Counted from the stretch's first letter, positions 32,401-40,739 are shown. The stretch is 64,000 nucleotides of DNA from Sphaerisporangium rufum (GCF_016863395.1 NZ_BOOU01000032.1:62001-126000), one strand, 5' to 3'. Numbers and translations: made by a program. Notes: generated from the sequence alone by a model not told the origin.

Positions 32401-32646
32401 CCGGCCGCGGGAGATGGGCGAGTCGGGGTCGCCCTCGATCTGGGTGACCTTGCCGTCCTTGACGTAGACGAGCTGGCCGCAGCCGACCGCGCAGTACGGG
32501 CAGACCGATCTGGCGACCGAGTCGGCCGTGGCGGTGCGCGGGACGAGCGCGTCGGTGCGCGCGGAGCGGGCGGCGTCACGGCGCGGGTCCTGCCCGGCCA
32601 GCTGCCGCAGCACCGGCCAGCGGCCGGCCCACTCCCGTGCTCCCAT
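29455..32646 (-). CDS. fdhA: Selenocysteine formate dehydrogenase, catalytic subunit
   Basis: Molybdo/tungsto-bis-MGD enzyme of 1063 residues that oxidises formate to CO2. The N-terminal 4Fe-4S site is CPYCAVGCGQLVYV plus CPKG. The reading frame is broken by TGA at 32086-32088 in NQARI-(TGA)-HSSTVPGLG, exactly where the active-site Sec/Cys stands; read as Sec it is residue 187. A SECIS hairpin follows 12 nt later. The two parts therefore make one selenoprotein, not two genes. ATG 32646 is chosen as start; no Tat signal is seen, so it may be cytosolic. First gene of the fdhA-fdhB-nrfD operon. Confidence 0.95.
32057..32073 (-). promoter_or_regulatory. SECIS hairpin in fdhA mRNA
   Basis: On the minus strand GTCCCC-GGTCT-GGGGAC forms a 6-bp stem with the apical GGUCU loop also found in E. 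coli fdhF/fdnG SECIS elements. It begins 12 nt after the UGA codon (32088-32086). SelB would bind it to direct Sec insertion. Confidence 0.88.
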
Positions 32647-32765
32647 GGGCCCGTCCTGCCCCCTCCGACGCGTCGTACACCTCACGGGCATGATCTCAGA
32701 CCGGCGGGTCACCGCGCCGGCGGATCCCCTCACCCGCCGTGGAGTTGCGTAATTTGTTAATTCCC

Positions 32766-32771
32766 TATAAT
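32766..32771 (+). promoter_or_regulatory. -10 element of DUF3073 gene
   Basis: A consensus TATAAT in a short AT-rich patch, 41 bp before the GTG at 32813, with a possible GAGTTG -35 element 18 bp upstream. One of the few clear sigma-70-type -10 boxes in the window. Confidence 0.55.
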
Positions 32772-32812
32772 CGAAACGCAGATCCGAGTCGGGCCGTCGG
32801 AAGGGGCGAGCC

Positions 32813-32992
32813 GTGGGACGTGGTCGGGCCAAGGCCAAGCAGGTGAAGGTCGCGCGGATGCTGAAGTACAGCGGCGGGGGCGACCTCGAGTCGCTGCGCC
32901 GCGAGCTCGGGGTGGATCGGACGCCGGTAGGCGGGCCGGCGCCGGACCTTGATGACGTATACCGCGACCTCGAGGCCGACCGGGGCGAATGA
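32813..32992 (+). CDS. DUF3073 protein, 59 residues
   Basis: Small basic actinobacterial protein. It starts MGRGRAKAKQVKVARMLKYS and continues LESLRRELGVDR, which is the DUF3073 signature; the C-terminus is acidic (DDVYRDLEADRGE). GTG 32813 has GGAAGGGG upstream. The family is widespread in actinomycetes with no established function. It stands between the divergent fdhA operon and an ArsR gene. Confidence 0.88.
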   Translation: MGRGRAKAKQVKVARMLKYSGGGDLESLRRELGVDRTPVGGPAPDLDDVYRDLEADRGE

Positions 32993-33048
32993 GCGCCTTC
33001 GCCGATGGGTCGCACACCGGGCGGGCCACCGGGACGGAGGGGTGAGCC

Positions 33049-33384
33049 GTGCCCGTCCCGCTGTACCAGGCCAAGGCCGAGCTGTTCAAGACGCTCGGCC
33101 ATCCCATGCGCGTAAGGATCGTGGAACTGCTGTGCGACCGGCCGCGGCCGGTGCGGGACCTGCTGGCGGCGATCGAGACCGAGGCCCCGCAGCTGTCGCA
33201 GCAGCTCGCCGTCCTGCGCCGGGCGGGGCTGGTGACCGCCCGGCGCGAGGGCGCGACGGTGGTGTACGAGCTGGCCGGCGCGGACGTGTCGGAGCTGATG
33301 CGCGCCGCCCGGCGGATCATCACCGACCTGCTGGCCGACCAGGGTGAGCTGCTGGCCGAGCTGACCGCCGACCGCCCTGCGTAG
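33049..33384 (+). CDS. ArsR-family transcriptional regulator
   Basis: Winged-helix repressor of 111 residues: LFKTLGHPMRVRIVELLCDR, then LLAAIETEAPQLSQQLAVLRRAGLV (recognition helix LSQQLAVL) and the wing ARREGATVVYELA. Only one Cys (C25 region), so the classical ELCVC metal site is absent. GTG 33049 is preceded by GGAGGGGTGAG. Directly convergent with the MFS exporter gene (stops adjoin). Target unknown. Confidence 0.87.
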   Translation: MPVPLYQAKAELFKTLGHPMRVRIVELLCDRPRPVRDLLAAIETEAPQLSQQLAVLRRAGLVTARREGATVVYELAGADVSELMRAARRIITDLLADQGELLAELTADRPA

Positions 33385-34914
33385 TCAGCCCGGTGTCCGG
33401 ACGCCGCGCAGCAGCGTGACGACCAGCACCGCCAGCACCGCCATCAGCACGGCGCTGGCGGCCACGCTCAGGTGGAAGCCCGCGACGAACGCGGCGCGGG
33501 CCGCACCGAGCAGCTCGGCGGCGGCCGGCCCGGGCAGCGTCCCGGCCACCGCGACCGCGCCGCCGAGGGTGTCGCGGGCGGCGGCCGGCAGGCCGGGCAG
33601 CAGGCCGGGCGGCACGGCGGCCGCCATCTCGCCGCGGTACACCGCGGTCATGACGCTGCCGAGCACCGCGATGCCGAGCGCGCCGCCGAGCTGCGGCGCC
33701 ATCGAGGAGACGGCCGAGGCCGCCCCGGCGCGCTCCGGTGGCGCCACGGCGACGATCATGTCGGTGGCCAGGGCCATCATCGGGCCTAGGCCGGCGGACA
33801 CCACGATCGAGCCGGTCACCAGCGCGGCGAGCCCGCCACCGGTGCCGGCCTGGGTCAGCACGGTGAACCCGGCGGCGGCCAGGGCGAGCCCGGCGCCGAT
33901 GACCCGGCCGTGGCCGAACCGCCGGGCGATCCGGGTGCCGAGCAGCGATCCGGCGATGACGCCGGCGGCCGAGGGTGCCGTCCACAGCCCGGCCGCGAGC
34001 GGCGCCAGGCCACGGACCAGTTGCAGGTACTGGGCGATGGCGTAGTTGGCGCCCCACAGCACGAAGATGCCGAGGGCGAGCGTGGCGGCGGCGGTGCCGA
34101 ACGCCCGACCGGTGAACAGGCGCAGGTCCAGCAGCGGATCGGCCACCCGCAACTGCCGGCGGGCGAACACCACGGCGAACGCCGCGCCGGCCGCCATCGG
34201 CAGCAGGGCGGGCAGGCCCGCGCCCGCGGCGGCCACCTGCTTGAGGCCGTACACCACCGGCAGTACCGCGGCCAGTGACAGCACGGCGCCGACCGGATCG
34301 AGCCGCCGGGCGGTGGCCTCGCGCCCGGCCGGCAGCAGGAACGGCCCGGCGGCCAGCAGCAGCGCCATGACCGGAACGGCGAGCAGGAACGCCGAGCCCC
34401 ACCAGAACCGCTCCAGCAGCCAGCCGCCCACCGGCGGCCCGATGGCGGTGCCGCCGGAGACGCAGGCGATGACCACGCTGACCGCGACCGCCCGCTGCCG
34501 GCCGTCGCGGAACATGGTGACGGTGAGGGCCAGCACCGAGGGCATCAGGGTGGCGCCGGCCACGCCGAGCAGGGCACGGACCGCGATGAGCATCCCGGCG
34601 CTGGTGGCGTAGGCCGCCAGCACCGAGGCCGCTCCGTAGACGGCGGCCCCGCCCAGCAGCAGCCGCCGGCGGCCGATCCGGTCCCCGAGCGCGCCCATGA
34701 CGGTCAGCGACCCGGCGAGCAGGAACGCGTAGATGTCGACGATCCACAGCGGTTGGGCGCCGCCGGCCCGCAGGTCGGCGGCGATGGCGGGCAGGGCGAG
34801 GTGGGTCACCGTCAGTTCCAGCGAGGCCAGCAGCGCGGGCAGGGACAGCACGGCGAGGCCGGCCCACTCGCGGCGCCCGGCCCGCGGGGCGGCGATGGCG
34901 GGTGTCGTGGTCAT
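33385..34914 (-). CDS. DHA2-type MFS multidrug exporter
   Basis: Drug:H+ antiporter-2 family, 509 residues, 14 predicted helices. Motif A is seen as GALGDRIGRRRLLLGG and motif C region as LLGVAGATLMPSVLALT. Divergent from soxR with a SoxR box in between, so redox-cycling or quinone-like compounds are likely inducers and substrates (inference from the known actinobacterial SoxR regulon). The minus-strand promoter would have TTGACC and a 19-bp spacer across the box, giving a very short leader before ATG 34914. Confidence 0.88.
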   Translation of the reverse strand: MTTTPAIAAPRAGRREWAGLAVLSLPALLASLELTVTHLALPAIAADLRAGGAQPLWIVDIYAFLLAGSLTVMGALGDRIGRRRLLLGGAAVYGAASVLAAYATSAGMLIAVRALLGVAGATLMPSVLALTVTMFRDGRQRAVAVSVVIACVSGGTAIGPPVGGWLLERFWWGSAFLLAVPVMALLLAAGPFLLPAGREATARRLDPVGAVLSLAAVLPVVYGLKQVAAAGAGLPALLPMAAGAAFAVVFARRQLRVADPLLDLRLFTGRAFGTAAATLALGIFVLWGANYAIAQYLQLVRGLAPLAAGLWTAPSAAGVIAGSLLGTRIARRFGHGRVIGAGLALAAAGFTVLTQAGTGGGLAALVTGSIVVSAGLGPMMALATDMIVAVAPPERAGAASAVSSMAPQLGGALGIAVLGSVMTAVYRGEMAAAVPPGLLPGLPAAARDTLGGAVAVAGTLPGPAAAELLGAARAAFVAGFHLSVAASAVLMAVLAVLVVTLLRGVRTPG

Positions 34915-34929
34915 CCGCTCAGCATGAAA

Positions 34930-34947
34930 CCTCGACCATAGTCGAGG
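34930..34947. promoter_or_regulatory. SoxR box
   Basis: CCTCGACCATAGTCGAGG: a perfect 7-bp dyad with 4-nt centre, 18 bp in all, close to the SoxR consensus CCTCAAnnnnnnTTGAGG. The -35/-10 spacing is 19 bp for soxR (CTCGAC 34931, TACCAT 34956), as expected of MerR-family promoters. Confidence 0.85.
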
Positions 34948-34967
34948 TCAACCTCTACCATGCCGGC

Positions 34968-35522
34968 ATGACCAAGCCCCCTTTCGACGCCAAGGAACTG
35001 ACCGTCGGCCAGGTGGCCGCCAGGTCCGGGGTGGCGGTGACCGCCCTGCACTTCTACGAGGAGAAGGGCCTGATCAGCAGCCGCCGGACGGCGGGCAACC
35101 AGCGACGGTACCCCCGCGACACGCTGCGGCGGATCTCGTTCGTCCGGGTGGCGCAGCGGGTCGGCATCCCGCTGCGCATGGTCGCCGAGGCGCTGGCCGA
35201 GCTGCCTGAGGGCCGCACCCCCACCCGGGAGGACTGGGCGCGACTGTCGGAGAGCTGGCGCGCGGCACTGGACGACCGCATCGACCAGTTGCTGCGGCTG
35301 CGGGACACCCTGTCGGACTGCATCGGCTGCGGCTGCCTGTCCATCGACCGGTGCGTGCTGCGCAACCCCGACGACCGCCTCGGCGACGAGGGCGCGGGCC
35401 CCCGGCGCCTCCTCACCGCCCGCGCCGCCGAGCAGAGCCGGTCCGGCGGTCCCGACCCGCGCCGGCCGGACCGTCGATCGGTCGCCGGCCCGCCGTCATC
35501 CGCCGGTGATCATCCCGCGTGA
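34968..35522 (+). CDS. soxR: Redox-sensitive activator SoxR
   Basis: MerR-family regulator, 184 residues. HTH: LTVGQVAARSGVAVTALHFYEEKGLI. The 2Fe-2S ligand set is intact in CIGCGCLSIDRC. The last ~35 residues after NPDDRLG are an extra basic tail, longer than E. coli SoxR. Divergent from the DHA2 exporter with the SoxR box between. Its 3' end overlaps the convergent TetR gene by 27 bp. Confidence 0.92.
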   Translation: MTKPPFDAKELTVGQVAARSGVAVTALHFYEEKGLISSRRTAGNQRRYPRDTLRRISFVRVAQRVGIPLRMVAEALAELPEGRTPTREDWARLSESWRAALDDRIDQLLRLRDTLSDCIGCGCLSIDRCVLRNPDDRLGDEGAGPRRLLTARAAEQSRSGGPDPRRPDRRSVAGPPSSAGDHPA

Positions 35523-36080
35523 CGGGTCATGCCCCGGCGGGGCGGCCAGACCCGCACAGGCGATCTCGATCATTCGCCGGCGGGCTTCGGCGTCGGTGAA
35601 GGCCCCTTCGCGCGCCAGGCAGCCGACGATGAGCGCCTTGACGTCGGCCCAGGTGAGGTCCGGCCGGACCGCTCCCGCCCGCCGGGCGTGGTCCAGCAGC
35701 TCCCGCTCGACGCCATCCAGGTCGAGGCCGGTCCGCGCCGCGGCCGCCTCGACGTCGAAACCGTCACCGGCCAGCGCCTCGGCCAGGCCCCGGTTGGCGG
35801 CCGCCTGATCCACCATGTGCGCGAAGAAGGCGAAGAAGGCGGTGCCGGGATCCTTGGTCGCGGCCAGCCACCGCGCCTGGTCGACGATCTCACCGACCCG
35901 TAGCAGCACGATGGCCTCGTAGAGCGACTCTTTCGTCGGGAAATGGCGGCTGACGGTGCCGGTCCCGACCCCCGCGCGGCGCGCGATCTCGGCGACCGAC
36001 ACCGACAGCCCGCCGGTCGCGAACGCCGTCATGGCGGCGGCGAGTACCCGGGCACGGTTGCGTTCGGCGTCGGCGCGCAT
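35496..36080 (-). CDS. TetR-family regulator of the SDR gene
   Basis: 194 residues. N-terminal HTH: VAEIARRAGVGTGTVSRHFPTKESLYEAIV. The C-terminal ligand domain ends CAGLAAPPG. Divergent from the SDR gene; two exact inverted 16-bp operators at 36107-36149 lie between, directly upstream of both, so it probably represses both genes. Ligand unknown. Confidence 0.88.
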   Translation of the reverse strand: MRADAERNRARVLAAAMTAFATGGLSVSVAEIARRAGVGTGTVSRHFPTKESLYEAIVLLRVGEIVDQARWLAATKDPGTAFFAFFAHMVDQAAANRGLAEALAGDGFDVEAAAARTGLDLDGVERELLDHARRAGAVRPDLTWADVKALIVGCLAREGAFTDAEARRRMIEIACAGLAAPPGHDPSRGMITGG

Positions 36081-36106
36081 GGAGCACTCTCTTCCGGCTC
36101 GACAAA

Positions 36107-36149
36107 CGGGATGGTCGTCCCGTATCGTTAAAGCGGGACGACCATCCCG
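36107..36149. promoter_or_regulatory. Paired inverted TetR operators
   Basis: CGGGATGGTCGTCCCG (36107-36122) and its exact reverse complement CGGGACGACCATCCCG (36134-36149), separated by TATCGTTAAAG, which likely includes a -10 element. The 43-bp element is itself a dyad and fits two TetR dimers. Confidence 0.82.
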
Positions 36150-36166
36150 ATTATAGGGGGTTATGC

Positions 36167-37132
36167 ATGCTCGATTCGAGTTGGACAACCGACCAGATCG
36201 GTCCCCAGCACCGGCGAGTCGTGCTGGTGACCGGCGCCAACAGCGGTATCGGCTTCGAGACCGCCAGGGTGCTCGCCGCCCGGGGCGCCACGGTGGTGCT
36301 CGCCGGCCGCGACCAGGCGCGATTGAGTACCGCGGTGACCCGATTACGGGACGCCGCACCGGACGCCAAGGCCGCGCCCCTGACGCTCGACCTCGCCTCG
36401 CTCGCCTCCGTTCGCGCGGCGGCGGCGGAGTTCCACCACCGGTGGGACCGGCTGGACCTGCTGATCAACAACGCCGGCCTGATGATCCCGCCTTACGGGC
36501 GGACCTCCGACGGGTTCGAGTCCCAGTTCGGCGTCAACCATCTCGGCCACTTCGCGCTCACCGGCCTGCTGCTGGACCGATTGCTCGGCACCCCCGGGTC
36601 ACGGATCGTCACGGTCAGCAGCAATGGGCACCGCCGGGGGACCATCGACTTCGACGACCTGCACGCCGAACGGCGGTACCGGCCGATGGCCGCCTATGCA
36701 CAGTCGAAACTTGCCAACCTGCTGTTCACCTACGAGTTGCAGGACCGGCTGGCCGCGAACCGCGCCACGACGATCGCGGTGGCCGCTCACCCCGGCGCCG
36801 CCCGCACCCGGCTGATGCGCCACAGTCCATGGCATTTCCGGTTCGTGGTCAGCGGGCACACCCGGATGCTGTTCTCCTGGCTGATCCAGGACGAGGAGGC
36901 CGGAGCCCTGCCGACCCTGCGCGCGGCCACCGACCCGGCCACCCGTGGCGGCGAGTACTACGGCCCGGACGGATGGAAGGAGTTCACCGGCCGGCATCCG
37001 GTGCCGGTCTCCTCCAGCCCTCGCTCTCACGACACCGGCCTGCGGCGGCGCCTGTGGCAGGAGTCGGAGCGCCTCACCGGCGTGCACTACGAGTTCGCCC
37101 CGGTCACCGGCGACGCATTGGCGGAGTCATGA
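36167..37132 (+). CDS. Short-chain dehydrogenase/reductase (retinol-dehydrogenase-like)
   Basis: NAD(P)-dependent SDR, 321 residues. Cofactor loop VTGANSGIGFETARVLAARGA, then NNAGLM. The catalytic region has VTVSSNGH and YAQSKLANLLFTYEL (YxxxK, with the Ser upstream). The C-terminus resembles plant-type protochlorophyllide/retinol dehydrogenases. ATG 36167 is preferred, with AGGGGG upstream. Under the paired TetR operators. Substrate unknown. Confidence 0.9.
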   Translation: MLDSSWTTDQIGPQHRRVVLVTGANSGIGFETARVLAARGATVVLAGRDQARLSTAVTRLRDAAPDAKAAPLTLDLASLASVRAAAAEFHHRWDRLDLLINNAGLMIPPYGRTSDGFESQFGVNHLGHFALTGLLLDRLLGTPGSRIVTVSSNGHRRGTIDFDDLHAERRYRPMAAYAQSKLANLLFTYELQDRLAANRATTIAVAAHPGAARTRLMRHSPWHFRFVVSGHTRMLFSWLIQDEEAGALPTLRAATDPATRGGEYYGPDGWKEFTGRHPVPVSSSPRSHDTGLRRRLWQESERLTGVHYEFAPVTGDALAES

Positions 37133-37540
37133 CCGCACGCCGCCTGCCGAGGATCTCGGCGGTGTACTTCGCCCCGCTCGGCGTGGCCTCCCTCGTCGCC
37201 CCGCAGGCCGCGGCGACCGGGCTCGGCCGCTCTCTGACCTCGTTCGACGTCTTCGCGGCGCACGGTCGGCGCGCACCTGGCGGCATCCGCCCTGGCCGGC
37301 CGGACTGCGGCCACCACCCGGGCGCCCGGCGGCATCCTGGCCGCGAACACGCTGCTCAACGTCTCGCCGGCGGCCATCGACATCGCCGCCATCGCGGATC
37401 GGACGATCGGGCCGGGCGGCTGGACCGGGATCATCGCGCATCTGGTGCCGGCGGGGGCGGCCCTCCTGATCGCCGTCCGATGGCGGCAGGCCGGCCGCTC
37501 GGCCCCGCACCGTGCTACTCTAATGAACCAGCGTTCATGA
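37129..37540 (+). pseudogene. Frameshifted small membrane-protein gene
   Basis: Overlaps the SDR stop (ATGA). The first frame gives MTARRLPRISAVYFAPLGV to SFDVFAA (about 44 codons). Then a +1 shift near 37260 is needed to continue as TVGAHLAASALAGRTAATT, then ANTLLNVSPAAIDIAAIA and a last hydrophobic helix (AHLVPAGAALLIAVRW). Joined, it is about 136 residues with 3-4 membrane helices, perhaps DUF4267-like; that assignment is weak. Either a recent pseudogene or a sequencing error. Confidence 0.6.
37523..37538. promoter_or_regulatory. Palindromic operator before methyltransferase
   Basis: ATGAACCAGCGTTCAT, two 6-bp arms around CAGC, 42 bp before the methyltransferase GTG. The ATGAAC/GTTCAT half-sites look like a TetR-type operator; the TetR gene at 38625 is a candidate binder. 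Confidence 0.5.
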
Positions 37541-37579
37541 ATAGATGTTCACCGACTGGTGTCGCGGAGGGCGGAGACC

Positions 37580-38428
37580 GTGGGGGCGATCGTCAACACC
37601 CATCAGGCCGAGGCGTGGAACGGTTACGAGGGCGGCCACTGGGCCGATCACCACGACCGTTACGACGCCGTCAACAGCGGGTTCAACGATCCGCTGCTGC
37701 GCGCGGCCGCGATCGGCCCGGCCGACCGGGTGCTGGACGTGGGCTGCGGCACCGGGCAGGTGAGCCGGCTGGCCGCCCGGCTGGCCCCGCACGGTCACGT
37801 CACCGGCCTGGACCTGTCGGCGCCGATGCTGCGCCGGGCGCGCGAGCTGGCCGCCGGCAAGGGGCTGGCCAACGTCTCCTTCGTCCAAGGCGACGCCCAG
37901 GTGCACCCGCTGCCGGCGGACGGGTTCGACGTGGCCGTCAGCCGGTTCGCGGTGATGTTCTTCGCCGACCCGGTGGCCGCGTTCGCCAACATCCGCCGGG
38001 CGCTGCGGCCCGACGGCCGGGTGGCCTTCCTCAGCCTGCAGGCGATGGAACGCAACGAGGTCGGCGCGGTGTTCGGCGCGATGCTCCGGCAGCTGCCCGG
38101 CGGCGGACCGGCCGGCGGGCGGGCGGCCGGGGCGGGGCCGGAATCCCTGGCCGACCCGGCGCGGATCCACGAGGTGCTCGGCGCCGCGGGCTTCACCGAC
38201 GTGGTGACCGTCGGTGTGGAGGCGCCGCAGGTCTGGGGGCGCGACACCGCGGACGCGGCCGCGTTCCTCGGCGCGTGGGGCCCGGTCCGGCACCTGCTGG
38301 GCGGGGTGGCGGAGCCGGTGGCCGCCCGCGCCCACGCCGCGCTGGCCGAGGCGCTGCGGCCGTTCGAGCGGCCCGGCGGGGTGCGGCTGCGCGGCGCCGG
38401 ATGGCTGATCACCGCCACCCGCCCCTGA
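37580..38428 (+). CDS. Class I SAM-dependent methyltransferase
   Basis: 282 residues. SAM site: VLDVGCGTGQVSRLAARLAP (motif I), then GLDLSAPML and FVQGDAQVHPLPADGFDVAVSR. N-terminal HQAEAWNGYEGGHWADHHDRYD is common in UbiE/ArsM-like small-molecule methyltransferases. GTG 37580 with GGAGG 10 nt upstream is preferred over GTG 37559. A strong terminator follows. Substrate unknown. Confidence 0.87.
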   Translation: MGAIVNTHQAEAWNGYEGGHWADHHDRYDAVNSGFNDPLLRAAAIGPADRVLDVGCGTGQVSRLAARLAPHGHVTGLDLSAPMLRRARELAAGKGLANVSFVQGDAQVHPLPADGFDVAVSRFAVMFFADPVAAFANIRRALRPDGRVAFLSLQAMERNEVGAVFGAMLRQLPGGGPAGGRAAGAGPESLADPARIHEVLGAAGFTDVVTVGVEAPQVWGRDTADAAAFLGAWGPVRHLLGGVAEPVAARAHAALAEALRPFERPGGVRLRGAGWLITATRP

Positions 38429-38433
38429 CCCGC

Positions 38434-38470
38434 GGTCGTCCGGCGCCGGCGGGGCGGGCGCCGGACGACC
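38434..38470 (+). terminator. Terminator after methyltransferase
   Basis: Perfect 14-bp stem GGTCGTCCGGCGCC (38434-38447) / GGCGCCGGACGACC (38457-38470), loop 9 nt, 5 nt after the stop. No T-run. Confidence 0.75.
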
Positions 38471-38624
38471 GGGGGCCGGGCGGGCGGCCGAGCCCGGTGA
38501 GCGCCTGGCGGCGCGCGGAGATCGGCGCCCGCCGGGCCGGGCGGAGGGAGGTCCACGCCGCGCCGGATCGGGGGCCGGGCACGGCGTGGACCGGCCGCCC
38601 CGCGCGACAGGGCTACGATTGCCG

Positions 38625-39266
38625 ATGATGTCCCCGCGAAGACCCGCCGCGCTCGCCAACGGCGACCACCGGACCCTGCGCGACCACCTGATCGCCACCG
38701 CGGCGCGCCTGGTCGCCGAGCGAGGGTGCGCCACGCTCACCGTACGCGCCATCGCCCGCGAGGCCGGGGTGGCCGACGGCGTGCTGTACAACCACTTCAC
38801 CGACAAGGAGGAGTTGCTGGCGCTCGCCCTGCACGCTCACGTGCGGGCGGCCGAGCAGGCGCTCGGCATGCCGCCGCCGCGCGCGGGCGAGGGCACCGTG
38901 GCCGACAACCTGCGCGCCTACGTCGAGCGGGCGCTGGCCCTGCACGGGGCGATCCTGCCCGCCTTCGACGGCCTGACGCCGCACTCGAAGGTGCTCGCCC
39001 GCTTCGCCGAGACGGGCGGCCACCCGGCCGGGGGCCTGGGCCTGCGCGGGGAGCTGCGCGAGTACCTGGAGGCGGAGCGAACGCTCGGCCGGCTGGATCC
39101 GGCCGCCCGGGTGGGCACCGCCGTCACGATGATCGTCGGTGCCTGCCACGAGGTCGTGCTGCCGCCGGCGTTCCGGGGCGGCGGCGAGCCGGCGGGCCCG
39201 CCGCCGGAGGGATTCGCCGCCGACCTGGCCGCCACCGTCCTGTCCGGCATCGCCGCCCGGCCCTGA
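38625..39266 (+). CDS. TetR-family regulator
   Basis: 213 residues. HTH: LTVRAIAREAGVADGVLYNHFTDKEELLALAL. The ligand domain is all-helical. Starts ATGATG at 38625/38628. Convergent with the sulfotransferase-like gene. It may act on the palindrome at 37523 before the methyltransferase; this is inferred from position only. Confidence 0.87.
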   Translation: MMSPRRPAALANGDHRTLRDHLIATAARLVAERGCATLTVRAIAREAGVADGVLYNHFTDKEELLALALHAHVRAAEQALGMPPPRAGEGTVADNLRAYVERALALHGAILPAFDGLTPHSKVLARFAETGGHPAGGLGLRGELREYLEAERTLGRLDPAARVGTAVTMIVGACHEVVLPPAFRGGGEPAGPPPEGFAADLAATVLSGIAARP

Positions 39267-39297
39267 CCCGGGCCGGGCGCCACGGTGATCGCCCGCC

Positions 39298-40008
39298 TCA
39301 GGCTCGCGGGCGGGGGGCGTCGAAGGGGGTGACCGGCCCGCCGCCGCCGATCATCTCCTCGAACATCCGCCCCATCGTCTCGGTGTCGTTGAGGTGCGGG
39401 AACGGCTCGCCGGCGGGCACCTCGACGCCCAGGAACCGGCACAGCGGGTCCCAGCCCTCGGCGACGTCGAACGTCAGCAGCCGGTCCGCCGGAACCGCCG
39501 CCTGCACGGCGGCGTTGTGCCGGCGGAACACCTCGACCGCCTGTTCCTCCTCCGGCACCGTCGCGCCGAACTCCCAGGAATCCCCGCCGAAGGTGACCTG
39601 GCCCATCCGCTGCAGCACCGGCCGCATGCGCGCCATCGCCGCCAGCGCGGGGTGCACCTCGGCGCCCTCCTCGATCGGCGGCCTGGGCCGGGTGATCAGC
39701 GTGCGGAAGCTGCGGTACCAGCGGTGCGGGTCGCGCGTGGACAGGATGATCTTCGCGTCGGGGTAGGCCGCGGCCAGGTCGCTCCAGAAGAACGAGGCCG
39801 GCCAGTCGACCGCCGACCGGTAGCCCGCGAGCACCTGGTCCCAGCCGGGCGGGTCGTCGGACAGCACCGCCAGCCAGCGGTCCACGTGCCCGGGATTCCG
39901 CATGACCTCGAACATGTGATAGCAGGGCCCGAAGCCCAGCCGCTCCAGCGCCGCCTTGAGCGAGGTGGTGCCCGTCCGCGGGAACCCCGCACCGATCACC
40001 GTCAACAT
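39298..40008 (-). CDS. Sulfotransferase-family protein
   Basis: 236 residues. The PAPS-type P-loop is MLTVIGAGFPRTGTTSLKAAL, followed by KIILSTRDPHRWYRSF, the 3'-phosphate-binding Arg/Ser region. Such proteins (NodH-related family) are common next to small-molecule pathways in actinomycetes and their acceptors are rarely known. ATG 40008 with GGAGGAAGCGGA just upstream. Divergent from the VOC gene; the 272 bp between hold nothing further I can support. Confidence 0.85.
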   Translation of the reverse strand: MLTVIGAGFPRTGTTSLKAALERLGFGPCYHMFEVMRNPGHVDRWLAVLSDDPPGWDQVLAGYRSAVDWPASFFWSDLAAAYPDAKIILSTRDPHRWYRSFRTLITRPRPPIEEGAEVHPALAAMARMRPVLQRMGQVTFGGDSWEFGATVPEEEQAVEVFRRHNAAVQAAVPADRLLTFDVAEGWDPLCRFLGVEVPAGEPFPHLNDTETMGRMFEEMIGGGGPVTPFDAPRPRA

Positions 40009-40280
40009 TCCGCTTCCTCCCACCAGCCGCGTTCCACCAGGAATCACCGAAGAACAGGGACGTACCGGAGTGCACCGGGCGCGCGCGACCGGCACCTCAT
40101 GGTGTCACACGGCCACCGCGGTCCCCACCGGCACCCGCGCCCCGCCGGCCGTCCGGATCATGCCATACCGATCGTGCCCGACCGACCGGGTCTCACCAGG
40201 GGAATTGTGGCCGCGACCCCCTGCCGCCGCACCCTGCGGACCGGTATGAATGGGTACGAACTCGCACGACGGAGGTTGCC

Positions 40281-40739
40281 ATGCCCCTGCACCCGCTCGA
40301 ATGGAAGGTCGTCGTCGACTGCGCCGACCCGCACCGGCAGGCCGGCTTCTGGGCCGCCGCGCTGTGCTACGTCGTCGAGGACAACAGTGCCTTCATCGAG
40401 CGGCTGCTGGCCCGCCGGGCGGTGAGCGAGGGGCGGCTGGTGGTGGTACGCGGCCGGCACGCCTGGCGGGAGCTGGCCGCCATCCGCCACCCCGCCGACC
40501 CGGTGGACGCCGACACCGGCACCGGCCTGGGCCGGCGGCTGCTGTTCCAGGCGGTGCCCGAGCCCAAGACCGCGAAGAACCGGCTGCACCTGGACCTGCA
40601 CGTCGGCCGGCACCGGCTGGCCGAGGAGGTCGACCGGCTGACGCACATCGGCGCGACCGTACTGCGCACCGTGGACGACCGCGGATCCCACCACGTCACC
40701 ATGGCCGATCCGGAGGGCAACGAGTTCGACGTGCAGTGA
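40281..40739 (+). CDS. VOC (glyoxalase-like) family protein
   Basis: 152 residues, two VOC beta-alpha-beta-beta-beta units: LEWKVVVDCADPHRQAGFWAAAL at the start, LHLDLHVGRHRLAEEVDRLTHIGA, then VTMADPEGNEFDVQ at the end. It resembles glyoxalase/bleomycin-resistance-like proteins of unknown substrate. ATG 40281 with GGAGGTTGCC upstream. Confidence 0.85.
   Translation: MPLHPLEWKVVVDCADPHRQAGFWAAALCYVVEDNSAFIERLLARRAVSEGRLVVVRGRHAWRELAAIRHPADPVDADTGTGLGRRLLFQAVPEPKTAKNRLHLDLHVGRHRLAEEVDRLTHIGATVLRTVDDRGSHHVTMADPEGNEFDVQ

Noticed and set aside
33049-33384. Metal-sensing ArsR/SmtB
   Set aside because: No ELCxC motif or paired Cys/His ligands visible, so only a general ArsR-family call is made.
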